Shown: positions 25,791-35,337, counted from the stretch's first letter. The stretch is DNA of 64,000 nucleotides from Gramella sp. AN32 (GCF_023718305.1 NZ_QEYO01000006.1:62001-126000), one strand, 5' to 3'. Numbers and translations: made by a program. The notes: generated by a model from the letters alone, not told the origin.

Positions 25791-26606
25791 ATGGAACGTT
25801 TACCCAAATTTGGGATCCCTTTATTTATCGGGATTGTCATTTTAATTATCATTTTAGCTAAATCTACTGTTACCATTGATTCCGGAGAGGCCGGGGTACT
25901 TTATCGAACTTTTGATGAAGGGGTAGTAACAGATGAACCGCCTCTTTCAGAAGGATTTCATGTGGTCGCTCCCTGGAATAAAGTTTTTGTTTATGAAGTA
26001 AGACAACAGTCTATAGATGAAGAAATGCGCGTACTTTCTTCCAATGGTCTTGAAATTGCCTTGGACGCTTCAGTATGGTTTCAACCAGAATACGCTACTC
26101 TGGGGAAATTACATCAGGAAAAAGGGGAGGAATATATTCAAAGATTACTTCAGCCTGCCATACGATCGGCGACCAGGGCTGTGGTGGGACGATATAATCC
26201 TGAGCAGTTATATGCAAGTAAAAGAGAAGCGATCCAAAAAGAAATTTTTGATGAAACTAATTTGTTGCTTGACGAACAATATGTCCAGGTGAATGAAATT
26301 TTGGTAAGGGATGTATCTCTTCCATCTACGATTAAGGACGCTATTGAACGTAAATTGAGACAGGAACAGGAGTCCCTGGAATATGAGTTTAGGCTTACTA
26401 AAGCTTCGCAGGAAGCAGAACGCCAACGTATTGATGCAGAAGGTAAGGCCCGCGCCAACAAAATTCTTAGCGAATCGTTAACTGACAAGGTTTTGCAGGA
26501 AAAAGGGATTCAGGCTACCCTGGAACTTGCTAAATCAACCAACAGCAAGGTGATCGTAATTGGTTCTGGAGAAAGTGGAATGCCGATAATTCTAGGTAAT
26601 AATTAA
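25791..26606 (+). CDS. SPFH/prohibitin-family membrane protein
   Basis: A 271-residue protein with one N-terminal membrane anchor (about 6-24), the SPFH domain (VDSGEAGVLYRTFDEGVV-like opening, then EIALDASVWFQPE and VNEILVRDVSLP), and a C-terminal coiled coil (LRQEQESLEYEFRLTKASQE). Such proteins form large rings in the membrane and influence protease or membrane-domain organisation. ATG 25791 is chosen because earlier in-frame codons lie within the upstream gene. It is the last gene before the his leader; no terminator hairpin was found between them. Confidence 0.9.
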   Translation: MERLPKFGIPLFIGIVILIIILAKSTVTIDSGEAGVLYRTFDEGVVTDEPPLSEGFHVVAPWNKVFVYEVRQQSIDEEMRVLSSNGLEIALDASVWFQPEYATLGKLHQEKGEEYIQRLLQPAIRSATRAVVGRYNPEQLYASKREAIQKEIFDETNLLLDEQYVQVNEILVRDVSLPSTIKDAIERKLRQEQESLEYEFRLTKASQEAERQRIDAEGKARANKILSESLTDKVLQEKGIQATLELAKSTNSKVIVIGSGESGMPIILGNN

Positions 26607-26657
26607 TAAACAAAACTTAAAATTTGATTTTTTTCTTTTTTGATTGAATTTTTTAAT

Positions 26658-26665
26658 TAGTTTTG
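26658..26665 (+). promoter_or_regulatory. Promoter -7 element of the his operon
   Basis: TAGTTTTG fits TAnnTTTG and lies nine bases before the leader-peptide ATG, so the leader mRNA would have almost no 5' untranslated region. Candidate -33 elements TTTG/ATTG (26639-26646) are slightly close. Confidence 0.5.
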
Positions 26666-26673
26666 AAATCTAA

Positions 26674-26736
26674 ATGAGAACACAAAAAGTACATCATCAT
26701 CATTTTAATATCCACGCTCAGGCGAGGTGTATATGA
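26674..26736 (+). CDS. hisL: Histidine operon leader peptide (20 aa)
   Basis: ATG 26674 opens a 20-codon frame, MRTQKV-HHHH-FNI-H-AQARCI, stopping at TGA 26734. Five of 20 codons are His (four in a row at 26692-26703, one at 26713). It lies between a promoter and an intrinsic terminator just upstream of hisG, which is the classical arrangement of a translating sensor for charged tRNA-His. Confidence 0.9.
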   Translation: MRTQKVHHHHFNIHAQARCI

Positions 26737-26790
26737 TGTGTTGTAAATAACAAAATATCATAACCCGTTTGAGCAATCAAACGGGTTTTT
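26716..26790 (+). terminator. His attenuator: terminator and competing antiterminator
   Basis: The terminator is an 11-bp perfect stem AACCCGTTTGA/TCAAACGGGTT (26762-26772, 26777-26787) with a GCAA tetraloop and seven T residues, 16 bases before the hisG ATG. A competing helix can form between GCTCAGGCG (26716-26724, just after the last His codon) and CGTTTGAGC (26766-26774): nine pairs, two of them G-T. A ribosome stalled at the His run leaves 26716-26724 free and favours antitermination; one that reaches the stop covers it and lets the terminator form. A third helix ACATCAT/ATGATGT (26691-26697, 26733-26739) may act without translation. Confidence 0.85.
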
Positions 26791-26805
26791 TTATTGCGAA
26801 AAATT

Positions 26806-27669
26806 ATGGGTAAAGAAAAATTAAGAATAGCCATTCAAAAATCAGGAAGATTATTTGAAGATTCCATTAAGATCTTAAAAGATTCTGGAATTTATATCGA
26901 TAATGGAAAGGAACAGTTACGGGCATCTTCCAACAATTTCCCTTTGGAAGCCATGTATTTGCGTAACGGGGATATTCCGCAGTATTTAAGGGATGGAGTT
27001 GTAGATTGTGCAATTATTGGCGAGAATGTATTAATAGAGAAAGGCCAGGATATCATTCGCGGGGAGAAATTAGGCTTTTCAAAATGCAGGGTTTCCCTGG
27101 CGGTTCCAAAATCTTTTAAGTATACTACCATAAAGGATTTGGATGGGTGCAAAATTGCCACCTCTTATCCTAACACAGTAAATCGTTTTTTAGCTGAAAA
27201 AGGAATTACCGGGGAATTGCATATTATCAATGGTTCTGTTGAAATTGCCCCTAATATTGGACTTTCCCAGGCTATTGTGGATATTGTTTCCAGTGGCAGC
27301 ACACTTTTTAAAAATAACCTGAAAGAGGTGGAAGTCATTTTAAAAAGTGAAGCAGTTTTGGCAATTTCCCCCCAAATTTCTGAAGAAAGAAAGGCGATTC
27401 TGAATAAACTTCAATTCAGGTTCAATTCAGTTTTAAAAGCAAGAACCTCAAAATATATTCTGCTGAATGCACCCAATGATAAACTTCAGGATATTATAAA
27501 ATTATTGCCGGGAATGCGCAGTCCTACAGTTTTGCCTTTAGCTGAAGAAGGATGGAGTTCCGTGCATACAGTTATCAATGAAGAAAAATTCTGGAATGTC
27601 CTGGATGAATTGAAAGAATATGGCGCTGAAGGAATTTTAGTGGTGCCTATAGAAAAGATGGTCATTTAA
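26806..27669 (+). CDS. hisG: ATP phosphoribosyltransferase, long form
   Basis: First enzyme of histidine synthesis, joining ATP and PRPP. The 287-residue chain is the long form with a C-terminal ACT-like regulatory domain (about 210-287) and so should be feedback-inhibited by histidine without HisZ. Catalytic-domain marks are LRIAIQKSGRL at the start, DCAIIGENVL, and the PRPP loop IVDIVSSGSTL. ATG 26806 is used; the in-frame TTG 26794 overlaps the terminator region. Confidence 0.95.
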   Translation: MGKEKLRIAIQKSGRLFEDSIKILKDSGIYIDNGKEQLRASSNNFPLEAMYLRNGDIPQYLRDGVVDCAIIGENVLIEKGQDIIRGEKLGFSKCRVSLAVPKSFKYTTIKDLDGCKIATSYPNTVNRFLAEKGITGELHIINGSVEIAPNIGLSQAIVDIVSSGSTLFKNNLKEVEVILKSEAVLAISPQISEERKAILNKLQFRFNSVLKARTSKYILLNAPNDKLQDIIKLLPGMRSPTVLPLAEEGWSSVHTVINEEKFWNVLDELKEYGAEGILVVPIEKMVI

Positions 27670-27689
27670 TTTAGTTGAAAAGAAGAAAG

Positions 27690-28973
27690 ATGAAAAAGAT
27701 AATGGATCCAAAACGGGAAGAATGGCAGGAGGTTTTAAAACGCCCCACGCAAACTGTTGCAAATATTGAGCAAACGGTGAATCAAATCTTTGAGGAAATT
27801 CGTTCCAAGGGCGACGAAGCAGTGGCTAAATACACCGATCTTTTCGACAGAATAAAAATCACGAATACAGTGGTTTCTATTTCAGAAATTAAGGAAGCTA
27901 AAGATCAAATTTCCGAAGATTTAAAAGATGCCATCCAACTGGCCAAAAAAAATATTGAAACCTTTCATCAGGCTCAAAAAAGAGAAAGAATTTCTGTGGA
28001 AACCATGCCGGGAGTTGAATGCTGGCAGGAAAAAAAACCCATTCAAAAAGTTGGCCTATATATTCCCGGGGGTACAGCTCCTTTGTTTTCCTCAATTTTA
28101 ATGCTGGCAATTCCTGCAAAGATCGCCGGTTGCGAAGAAATAATTTTATGCACACCACCTAATAAAGAGGGAAAAATTAATGAGGCAATCTTGTATGCAG
28201 CTGAATTATGCGGAGTTACGAAAATTTATAAAATAGGAGGGATCCAGGCAATAGGTGCGATGACTTTTGGTACTGAAAGTGTACCTCAGGTATATAAAAT
28301 TTTCGGTCCGGGAAATCAATTTGTCACGGTGGCCAAGCAACTCGCAACGAAGTATCAGGTAGCTATTGATATGCCGGCGGGCCCATCAGAATTATTGATT
28401 TATGCTGATGATTCTGCAATTCCGGCCTACGTCGCTTCCGATCTTTTAAGCCAGGCAGAACACGGTGCAGATAGCCAGGTAATCCTCGTGAGTACTTCAG
28501 AGAAAATGATCGATTCAGTTTCAGAAGAAATTGAAAGCCAAATAAAAGAATTACCTCGAAGGTCTATCGCTGCAAAGGCCATTGAAAACAGTAAGTTAAT
28601 CCAGGTAGCTTCAGAAGAAGTTGCTCTGGATTTGATCAATGAATATGGTCCGGAACATTTCATCGTTTGTTCAGAAAAGGAAGCTTTTTTTGTTGATGGA
28701 ATTCAGAATGCGGGTTCAGTTTTTATAGGAAATTTTGCTCCGGAAAGTGCCGGGGATTATGCATCTGGAACCAATCACACCTTACCAACTAATGGCTATG
28801 CGAAACAATACAGCGGGGTGAACCTGGATAGCTTTATGAAAAGTATTTCCTTTCAGAGAATTTCCAAAGAAGGAATTAAAAAAATTGGGCCATCAATTGA
28901 GTTGATGGCAGAAGCCGAAGGTTTACAGGCGCATAAAAACGCGGTAAGTCTTAGATTAAAAGATTTAAAATAG
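27690..28973 (+). CDS. hisD: Histidinol dehydrogenase
   Basis: Zinc enzyme oxidising histidinol to histidine with two NAD. The 427-residue protein carries YIPGGTAPLFSS, KIYKIGGIQAIGAMTFGT, FGPGNQFV and MPAGPSELL, and the zinc/active-site segment LLSQAEHGADSQ, plus EYGPEHFIV and ASGTNHTLPT. Start ATG 27690 (MKKIMDPKREEW) fits relatives better than the upstream TTG 27675. It abuts hisC (stop and start are contiguous). Confidence 0.96.
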   Translation: MKKIMDPKREEWQEVLKRPTQTVANIEQTVNQIFEEIRSKGDEAVAKYTDLFDRIKITNTVVSISEIKEAKDQISEDLKDAIQLAKKNIETFHQAQKRERISVETMPGVECWQEKKPIQKVGLYIPGGTAPLFSSILMLAIPAKIAGCEEIILCTPPNKEGKINEAILYAAELCGVTKIYKIGGIQAIGAMTFGTESVPQVYKIFGPGNQFVTVAKQLATKYQVAIDMPAGPSELLIYADDSAIPAYVASDLLSQAEHGADSQVILVSTSEKMIDSVSEEIESQIKELPRRSIAAKAIENSKLIQVASEEVALDLINEYGPEHFIVCSEKEAFFVDGIQNAGSVFIGNFAPESAGDYASGTNHTLPTNGYAKQYSGVNLDSFMKSISFQRISKEGIKKIGPSIELMAEAEGLQAHKNAVSLRLKDLK

Positions 28974-30026
28974 ATGAAAGATTTTAACTTAGATAATCTG
29001 GTTCGAAAGAACATTAAGAATTTAAAAGCTTACTCTTCAGCCCGTGATGAATTTAAAACTGAATCCGATAATATGGTTTTTTTGGATGCCAATGAAAACC
29101 CTAACGATAATGGCTTAAATCGATATCCGGATCCACAACAGCAGAAATTAAAAAGAAAACTGGCTGAAGTAAAGAATATTTCTTCGGAAAATATTCTTTT
29201 AGGAAATGGAAGCGATGAAGTTTTGGATCTTATTTTTCGAGCATTTTGTGAGCCGGGCATAGACAATGTCATCACCCTGCCGCCCACTTATGGAATGTAT
29301 AAAGTGCTGGCAGATATCAATAATATTGAAAATAGGGAAGTTCTTTTAAACCATGAATTCGAGCCAGATCTTACCGCAATTTTTGAGAGGATTGAGGATA
29401 ATACCAAGATCATTTTCCTGTGTTCACCCAACAATCCTTCCGGTAATTCATTTTCTCCAGATAAAATTGAACAAATTTTAAATAAATTTGAGGGACTCGT
29501 GGTGATAGACGAAGCCTATATAGATTTTTCAGAAAATGACAGCTGGTTATCAAAACTGCAATCTTACCCTAATTTGATGCTCACCCAAACCTTTTCTAAA
29601 GCCTATGGTGCCGCCGGAATTAGACTCGGAATTTTATATGCCTCTAAAGAAATCCTGGAAATTCTAAACCGTATTAAGCCTCCATATAATATAAATGAAT
29701 TGACACAAAAAACTGGCTTGGAATGCCTGGGTAATATGGATTTAATAAAAAGCCAAATTTCTGAAATCCAAATCGAAAGGAACAACTTATCTAAACAATT
29801 ACTTGAACTGAATTTTGTTCAAAAAATTTACAAGTCTGATGCGAATTTTTTGCTGATTGAAGTAGATGAGGCAAATAAAAGATATAATCAGTTATTAAAG
29901 AAAGATATAGTAGTTCGTAATCGATCAAATCAGCCACTTTGCAATAATTGTTTGCGGATAACGGTGGGTACAAAACCAGAAAATAATAAGTTAATTTCAG
30001 CTTTAAAAGAATTGGAAAATGAATAA
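28974..30026 (+). CDS. hisC: Histidinol-phosphate aminotransferase
   Basis: PLP enzyme converting imidazole-acetol phosphate to histidinol phosphate. The 350-residue protein shows [46 protein letters not shown] and the PLP-lysine segment [14 protein letters not shown] (Lys near 209). Overlaps hisB by eight bases. Confidence 0.96.
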   Translation: MKDFNLDNLVRKNIKNLKAYSSARDEFKTESDNMVFLDANENPNDNGLNRYPDPQQQKLKRKLAEVKNISSENILLGNGSDEVLDLIFRAFCEPGIDNVITLPPTYGMYKVLADINNIENREVLLNHEFEPDLTAIFERIEDNTKIIFLCSPNNPSGNSFSPDKIEQILNKFEGLVVIDEAYIDFSENDSWLSKLQSYPNLMLTQTFSKAYGAAGIRLGILYASKEILEILNRIKPPYNINELTQKTGLECLGNMDLIKSQISEIQIERNNLSKQLLELNFVQKIYKSDANFLLIEVDEANKRYNQLLKKDIVVRNRSNQPLCNNCLRITVGTKPENNKLISALKELENE

Positions 30027-31158
30027 AGTTTTATTTGTAGATCGCGACGGCACTTTGGTTTACGAACCGGAAGATTATCAAATTGATTCCCTGGAAAAAC
30101 TGGAATTTTATCCTGGCGCCATTCCTTATCTGGCAAGAATAGCCAGTGAACTGGATTACGAAATTGTAATGGTTACCAATCAGGATGGCTTGGGTACTGA
30201 AGATTACCCGGAATCTATCTTTTTCCCTATTCAGGATTTTATCCTCAAAACTTTTGAAAATGAAGGGGTGAAATTTAGTGAAATCCTTATGGATCGTACT
30301 TTCGCAAAAGATAAGGCTCTAACCAGAAAGCCCAATACCGGTTTGTTAGAAGAAAAATATCTCCATAACGAAAGTTATGATCTCGCAAATTCCTATATGG
30401 TGGGAGATCGTTTGACCGATATGGAATTCGCCTTAAATTTTGGCGGAAAAGGAATTTTTATAGATGGTCATGAAGATCTTGCTCAGGAGGAAATAAAGAA
30501 AAATAAAGAGACCGTAACCGGTTGTATTGCTTTAAAAACGAGATCATGGAAAGATATCTATGAATTTTTGAAACTGCAGGATCGAACAGCATCCATTTCC
30601 AGGAAAACAAATGAAACCGATATTCAAATCGAGCTAAACCTGGATGGCACTGGAAAAAGTGAAATTTCCACAGGAATTTCTTTTTTCGATCATATGCTGG
30701 ATCAACTTGCCCGTCACGGTCAAATGGATCTTAAGATTATCGTGAATGGTGACCTGGACGTAGATGAACATCATACGATAGAAGATACGGCAATTGCCTT
30801 GGGAGAGGTTTTTCATAAAGCTATCGGGAATAAACTTGGGATTGAAAGATATGGCTTTTGTTTGCCCATGGACGATTGTTTAGCCCAGGCAGCTATTGAT
30901 TTTGGAGGCAGGAACTGGCTGGTTTGGGAAGCCGATTTTAAAAGGGAAATGATTGGGAAAATGCCCACAGAAATGTTTTATCATTTTTTTAAGTCATTTA
31001 CAGATGGTGCGAAAGCCAACCTCAATATAAAAGCAGAAGGCACAAATGAGCACCACAAGATTGAAGCGATCTTTAAAGCCTTTGCCAAGGCTATAAAAAT
31101 GGCGATAAAACGTGATACGGAAAAAATGATTTTACCATCAACCAAAGGAATGCTTTAA
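30019..31158 (+). CDS. hisB: Bifunctional histidinol-phosphatase / imidazoleglycerol-phosphate dehydratase
   Basis: The N-terminal ~165 residues are a HAD phosphatase with nucleophile Asp8 and Asp10 in [12 protein letters not shown], plus [10 protein letters not shown]. The C-terminal ~195 residues are IGP dehydratase: [33 protein letters not shown] and [19 protein letters not shown] carry the metal-binding His/Glu. The protein thus runs two separate steps of the pathway. It overlaps hisC by eight bases and hisH by one (TAATG). Confidence 0.96.
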   Translation: MNKVLFVDRDGTLVYEPEDYQIDSLEKLEFYPGAIPYLARIASELDYEIVMVTNQDGLGTEDYPESIFFPIQDFILKTFENEGVKFSEILMDRTFAKDKALTRKPNTGLLEEKYLHNESYDLANSYMVGDRLTDMEFALNFGGKGIFIDGHEDLAQEEIKKNKETVTGCIALKTRSWKDIYEFLKLQDRTASISRKTNETDIQIELNLDGTGKSEISTGISFFDHMLDQLARHGQMDLKIIVNGDLDVDEHHTIEDTAIALGEVFHKAIGNKLGIERYGFCLPMDDCLAQAAIDFGGRNWLVWEADFKREMIGKMPTEMFYHFFKSFTDGAKANLNIKAEGTNEHHKIEAIFKAFAKAIKMAIKRDTEKMILPSTKGML

Positions 31159-31751
31159 TGAATATTGTAATTATAGATTATGGCGCAGGAAATATTCAAA
31201 GTATCAAATTTGCCTTAAAAAGGCTTGGTTATGATGCCATTTTAAGTGATGATCCTGAAATTATAAAAGCAGCAGACCGGGTTATTTTCCCGGGTGTTGG
31301 GGAAGCAGGAAGTGCCATGAAAATGCTGAAAGATAAAAGGCTTCATGAATTGATTCCGAAGTTACAACAACCCGTGCTTGGAATCTGTTTGGGCATGCAA
31401 CTGATGTGTAATTATTCTGAAGAAGGAAAAACGGAAGGCCTGGGAATATTTGATACGGAAGTTAAAAAATTCAACAAGGATCTTAAAGTTCCGCAAATTG
31501 GATGGAATACCATTAAAAACCTGCAAACTTCCTTATTCCAGGATGTTTCTGAAAATGAATATGTATATCTGGTGCATAGTTTTTATGTAGCGGAATGTGA
31601 ACATGAAATAGCACAAACTAACTATGGGGTAGATTATTCCTGTGCTTTACATAAAGAAAATTTCTATGGAGTACAGTTCCATCCAGAAAAAAGCAGCAAA
31701 GCGGGCGAGAAAATATTAGAAAACTTTCTGAAGTTAGAATTGAGAAGTTAG
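31158..31751 (+). CDS. hisH: Imidazole glycerol phosphate synthase, glutaminase subunit
   Basis: Class I glutamine amidotransferase that feeds ammonia to HisF. The 197-residue protein has nucleophile Cys77 in LGICLGMQLM and the His-x-Glu pair in GVQFHPEKS; IIDYGAGNIQSI is the usual start. It is coupled to hisB but separated from hisA by a repeat-rich spacer. Confidence 0.96.
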   Translation: MNIVIIDYGAGNIQSIKFALKRLGYDAILSDDPEIIKAADRVIFPGVGEAGSAMKMLKDKRLHELIPKLQQPVLGICLGMQLMCNYSEEGKTEGLGIFDTEVKKFNKDLKVPQIGWNTIKNLQTSLFQDVSENEYVYLVHSFYVAECEHEIAQTNYGVDYSCALHKENFYGVQFHPEKSSKAGEKILENFLKLELRS

Positions 31752-31883
31752 AAGTACTAACTATGAAGAATTTGAAAGATCGGACTAAGCAATTTGCAAT
31801 AGCCTCAATCAATACTACCAGAAAAAAAATTAATAAATGAAAATAAAAATTTCGTATTTCCAACTTCTAAATTCCTATTTTAT
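31752..31883. repeat. Low-complexity spacer hisH-hisA
   Basis: 132 bases without a gene. AGAATTGAGAAGTTAGAAG at the hisH end is echoed in inverse by CAACTTCTAAATTCCTA (near 31860-31876). One of three spacers that break up an otherwise overlapping operon. Confidence 0.4.
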
Positions 31884-32609
31884 ATGAGGATAATACCCGC
31901 AATAGATATCATAGATGGAAAGTGCGTTCGGCTTTCGAAAGGTGACTACAGCACTAAAAAAGTTTACAACGAAAACCCTTTGGAAGTTGCCAAAATGTTC
32001 GAAAGTCACGGAATTCAGTATTTACATTTGGTAGATTTGGACGGCGCAAAGGCTAAACATATTGTAAATCATAAGATTCTGGAAAGTATTGCCAGTAAAA
32101 CCGATCTAAAAATTGATTTTGGAGGAGGTTTAAAGTCTGATAAAGACCTGAAGATCGCTTTTGAATGTGGGGCAAAACAAATTACCGGAGGTAGTATAGC
32201 GGTAAAAGACCCACAGATTTTTGAGAAATGGATTGCAACATATACTTCAGAAAGAATTATTCTTGGAGCAGATGCAAAAGATCGAAAAATCGCTATTTCC
32301 GGCTGGCAGGAAGAATCTGACCAGGAAATTATACCCTTTATTCAGAAATATGAAGAAAAAGGAGTAAAATACGTGATTTGTACTGATATTTCCAGGGATG
32401 GTATGTTAGAAGGACCTTCATTCGACTTGTATGAAGAAATACTTTCTGAAACTAAAAATATCAGGCTTACGGCTTCTGGAGGAATTTCCAAATTCGATGA
32501 ACTTCCAAAATTGAAAGATTTGGGTTGTGATGGAGTGATCATTGGCAAGGCGATTTATGAAAACAGAATCAGTTTAAAACAATTGGAAAGGTATATTTTG
32601 AAGGGTTGA
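31884..32609 (+). CDS. hisA: ProFAR isomerase
   Basis: Isomerises the 5'-ProFAR ribosyl group in the fourth pathway step. The 241-residue TIM barrel has catalytic Asp8 in [25 protein letters not shown], the phosphate-binding [10 protein letters not shown], the second acid in [17 protein letters not shown] and [11 protein letters not shown]. Length is standard. Confidence 0.96.
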   Translation: MRIIPAIDIIDGKCVRLSKGDYSTKKVYNENPLEVAKMFESHGIQYLHLVDLDGAKAKHIVNHKILESIASKTDLKIDFGGGLKSDKDLKIAFECGAKQITGGSIAVKDPQIFEKWIATYTSERIILGADAKDRKIAISGWQEESDQEIIPFIQKYEEKGVKYVICTDISRDGMLEGPSFDLYEEILSETKNIRLTASGGISKFDELPKLKDLGCDGVIIGKAIYENRISLKQLERYILKG

Positions 32610-32835
32610 CTATGGACGATGAGTGACGAACAATGAAGTACGAACGACGAGCGCCGAACGGGGGAATAAGCACGACGAGCAAATGCGCCAAAATAATTAG
32701 TAAGAAATTAAAATAATAACTTGAGGCAGGATTTAAAAAATAGAACCAAAATTTTTGCGCTGAATTGTTGGCATCTCTGCAAATCAATTCCGAAAACGTG
32801 GGAATATCGTCCTTCAAACCTTAAATATTAGAAAT
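32610..32835. repeat. Low-complexity spacer hisA-hisF
   Basis: 226 bases with no gene. The first 80 bases are a drifting repeat of GACGA/ACGAACGACGAG words, of higher GC content than the surroundings (32612-32692). No terminator or promoter is obvious. Confidence 0.45.
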
Positions 32836-33591
32836 ATGCTAACAAAAAGAATAATTCCCTGTCTGGATATTAAAAATGGAAGAACCGTAAAAGGGATTAA
32901 TTTCCTCGATCTCATAGATGCCGGCGATCCTGTAGAACTAGCCGCAGCCTATGCTGAGCAAGGTGCAGATGAATTGGTGTTTTTAGATATTTCAGCTACG
33001 GAAGAAAAGAGGAAAACTTTGGCCGATTTAGTGTTGAAAGTTGCGGAAAAACTAAACATTCCATTTACGGTTGGAGGTGGGATCTCTTCCATTGAAGATG
33101 TAGATATACTTTTAAAAAATGGAGCTGATAAAGTTTCGATCAATTCTTCCGCAGTGAAGAATCCGCAGCTTATTAATCAGCTTTCCGCTAAATTTGGGAG
33201 TCAGTGTATCGTGGTAGCTATAGATGCCAAATTAATCGATGGCCTTTGGAAAGTTCATTTGGTTGGAGGGAAGGTTCCAACAGATCTGGATCTATTCGAG
33301 TGGGCAAAGGAAGTTGAAAGGAGGGGGGGAGGAGAAATTTTATTTACTTCCATGGATCATGACGGGACGAAAAATGGTTTTGCCAATGAAGCTTTAGCCA
33401 GACTTTCCGAGGAATTGAATATTCCCATCATCGCTTCCGGGGGAGCAGGAAAGGTTGAGCATTTCCAGGACACTTTTATTAAAGGAAAGGCTGATGCCGC
33501 ACTGGCCGCAAGTGTTTTCCATTTTAAGGAAATTGAAATTTTAGAATTAAAACAGAAATTGAATAATACCGGAATTCCGGTGAGGATTTAG
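32836..33591 (+). CDS. hisF: Imidazole glycerol phosphate synthase, cyclase subunit
   Basis: Partner of HisH; closes the imidazole ring, giving IGP and AICAR. The 251-residue TIM barrel has catalytic Asp11 in [15 protein letters not shown] and the second Asp in VVAIDAKL, with [12 protein letters not shown] and [13 protein letters not shown] as phosphate sites. The chain length is standard. Confidence 0.97.
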   Translation: MLTKRIIPCLDIKNGRTVKGINFLDLIDAGDPVELAAAYAEQGADELVFLDISATEEKRKTLADLVLKVAEKLNIPFTVGGGISSIEDVDILLKNGADKVSINSSAVKNPQLINQLSAKFGSQCIVVAIDAKLIDGLWKVHLVGGKVPTDLDLFEWAKEVERRGGGEILFTSMDHDGTKNGFANEALARLSEELNIPIIASGGAGKVEHFQDTFIKGKADAALAASVFHFKEIEILELKQKLNNTGIPVRI

Positions 33592-33691
33592 TTTAACCAA
33601 TCTTTTAATGTACCAATGTACCAATGTATCAATGAAGGGCAGTAAATTAATTTGAAAATAGTTTTACTAAAGACCACGAACTAAAAAAGAT
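33592..33691. repeat. Spacer hisF-hisI with tandem octamer
   Basis: TACCAATG occurs twice, then TATCAATG, as an exact eight-base tandem (33611-33634), followed by AT-rich sequence. No gene. Confidence 0.6.
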
Positions 33692-34309
33692 ATGAACATA
33701 GATTTCAATAAAAATAAAGACGGTTTAGTACCAGCCATCATTCAGGATAGTGAAACCAGGAAAGTATTGATGCTTGGTTATATGAACGAAGAAGCATTTC
33801 TAAAGACTAATGAAAGCAAAAAAGTTACTTTTTTCAGCAGGACAAAAAACAGATTATGGACGAAGGGCGAGGAAAGTGGAAATTTTCTGAACCTAATATC
33901 TATTGAATTAGACTGTGATCGCGATACGCTTTTAATTATGGTTGAATCAGAAGGTCCTGTTTGCCATAAAGGCACCGATACCTGTTGGGGTGAAAATAAT
34001 GATTTTAATTATGGATTTCTTTCTGAATTGGAAGGAATAATTAATCAACGAAAAAAACTAAGTGAAACGGAACCGGAACTTCGTAAAGAAAATGATAGTT
34101 ATGTCGTTTCTCTTTTTGATAAAGGGATCAACAAGATTGCCCAGAAAGTTGGAGAAGAAGCTATAGAAACAGTCATTGAAGCAAAAGATGAGAATGATGA
34201 GCTCTTTCTCAATGAGAGTGCAGATCTTTTATTTCATTATCTAATTTTACTAAAAGCCAAAGGTTTTGGATTGGATGATATTGTTGAGATTTTGAAAAAG
34301 CGACATTAA
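33692..34309 (+). CDS. hisIE: Bifunctional phosphoribosyl-AMP cyclohydrolase / phosphoribosyl-ATP pyrophosphatase
   Basis: Second and third pathway steps in one chain of 205 residues. The N-terminal half (about 1-110) is HisI with MLGYMNEEAF, SRTKNRLWTKGEESGN and zinc ligands in DCDRD and CHKGTDTCW. The C-terminal half (about 115-205) is HisE with KVGEEAIETVIEAKDEN and DLLFHYLILL. It is the last gene of the operon; only five bases separate its end from the convergent pirin relic. Confidence 0.96.
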   Translation: MNIDFNKNKDGLVPAIIQDSETRKVLMLGYMNEEAFLKTNESKKVTFFSRTKNRLWTKGEESGNFLNLISIELDCDRDTLLIMVESEGPVCHKGTDTCWGENNDFNYGFLSELEGIINQRKKLSETEPELRKENDSYVVSLFDKGINKIAQKVGEEAIETVIEAKDENDELFLNESADLLFHYLILLKAKGFGLDDIVEILKKRH

Positions 34310-34314
34310 TTGCT

Positions 34315-34500
34315 TCAGGATCCCATTTTTCCTGAATGAAAATCGTCATAGGCTTGTTGGATTTCCGCTTCACTATTCATCACAAAAGGATTTCCAAAAA
34401 CAACTTTTTCCTCAAAGGGTTTGGCGTGTCCAAATAATAGGGTTTCCAGATCACCAACAGGATGATATTCTGCTTTATGAAGTTTCTTTAAATTCCTCAT
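34315..34500 (-). pseudogene. Pirin relic with a large in-frame internal deletion
   Basis: The 61 residues join what looks like the N-terminus of a pirin (MRNLKKLHKAEYHPVGDL) directly to a pirin C-terminus (LLFGHAKPFEEKVVFGNPFV, then MNSEAEIQQAYDDFHSGKMG). A full pirin has about 290 residues; the double cupin core with the metal ligands is missing, so no pirin activity is possible. The frame is intact across the junction, so the remnant may still be translated. It lies four bases after the NYN gene. The assignment rests on remembered family sequence and has not been aligned. Confidence 0.65.
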
Positions 34501-34503
34501 TTT

Positions 34504-35241
34504 CTATCTATTCCTTACATAGATAAGTTTAAACCTTGAATTTGTATTCTCCCGAGATTCAATTTCAAAACTTGGAATAGAATTGATCATGGGAGTCAGC
34601 TTTTGAAATCCATAATTTCTGGAATCGAAATTGGGTTGTTTTTTTTGCAACAAACTTCCCACATCACCCAAAAAAGCCCAGCCTTCTTCATCTGCAACGT
34701 CATTAATAGTTTGAGAGATTAGCCTTATCACCTTGGGGGTGATCTTGTCCAGATTCGCCTGTTTCTTACCACCTTTCTGTTTTTCTTCCTGTTCAGTACC
34801 TTCTTTAGACTGAGCTTTAAGAATTTCGATATATATAAATTTATCACAGGCTACAATAAATGGATCTGGTGTCTTCTTTTCTCCAATCCCAATTACCTTC
34901 ATACTGGCTTCACGTAACCTTGTGGCGAGCCTTGTGAAATCTGAATCACTGGAAACTATGCAGAACCCCTGTACTTTATTTGAGTACAGAATATCCATTG
35001 CATCAATGATCATGGCAGAATCTGTCGCATTTTTTCCCTGGGTGTAGCCATATTGTTGGATAGGATGGATAGCGTTCTCCAAAAGAACATTTTTCCACTT
35101 ATTTAAATGCGGTTTGGTCCAGTCGCCGTAAATTCTTTTTATCGTAGGGTTACCATATTTGGCAAGTTCCTCCATCATTTCTTTAATGTGTGCTGAAGGT
35201 ATATTATCGCCGTCTATAAGAACGGCCAGGTTCGTTTCCAT
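34504..35241 (-). CDS. NYN-domain nuclease with C-terminal OST-HTH/LOTUS-like domain
   Basis: The 245-residue protein begins with a PIN-like NYN domain (LabA/DUF88 type): Asp10 and Asp12 in VLIDGDNIP, KNATDSAMIIDAMD with further acidic ligands, and VSSDSDFTRLATRLRE. These would form a metal-dependent RNase site. After a charged linker (about 145-165) residues about 168-240 resemble an OST-HTH/LOTUS RNA-binding domain (VGSLLQKKQPNFDSRNYGFQ-like end). Probably an RNA-processing enzyme with unknown target. CAAATTTA at 35265-35272 reads TAAATTTG on this strand and may be its promoter. Confidence 0.88.
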   Translation of the reverse strand: METNLAVLIDGDNIPSAHIKEMMEELAKYGNPTIKRIYGDWTKPHLNKWKNVLLENAIHPIQQYGYTQGKNATDSAMIIDAMDILYSNKVQGFCIVSSDSDFTRLATRLREASMKVIGIGEKKTPDPFIVACDKFIYIEILKAQSKEGTEQEEKQKGGKKQANLDKITPKVIRLISQTINDVADEEGWAFLGDVGSLLQKKQPNFDSRNYGFQKLTPMINSIPSFEIESRENTNSRFKLIYVRNR

Positions 35242-35337
35242 GGTTTGAAATAATTTAATTTATCCAAATTTAAGATTTTAAAAATGGAGAACTTTCATAT
35301 TAGCGGTATTTTAAGAAATATAGGAGTTTTCTAAAAT

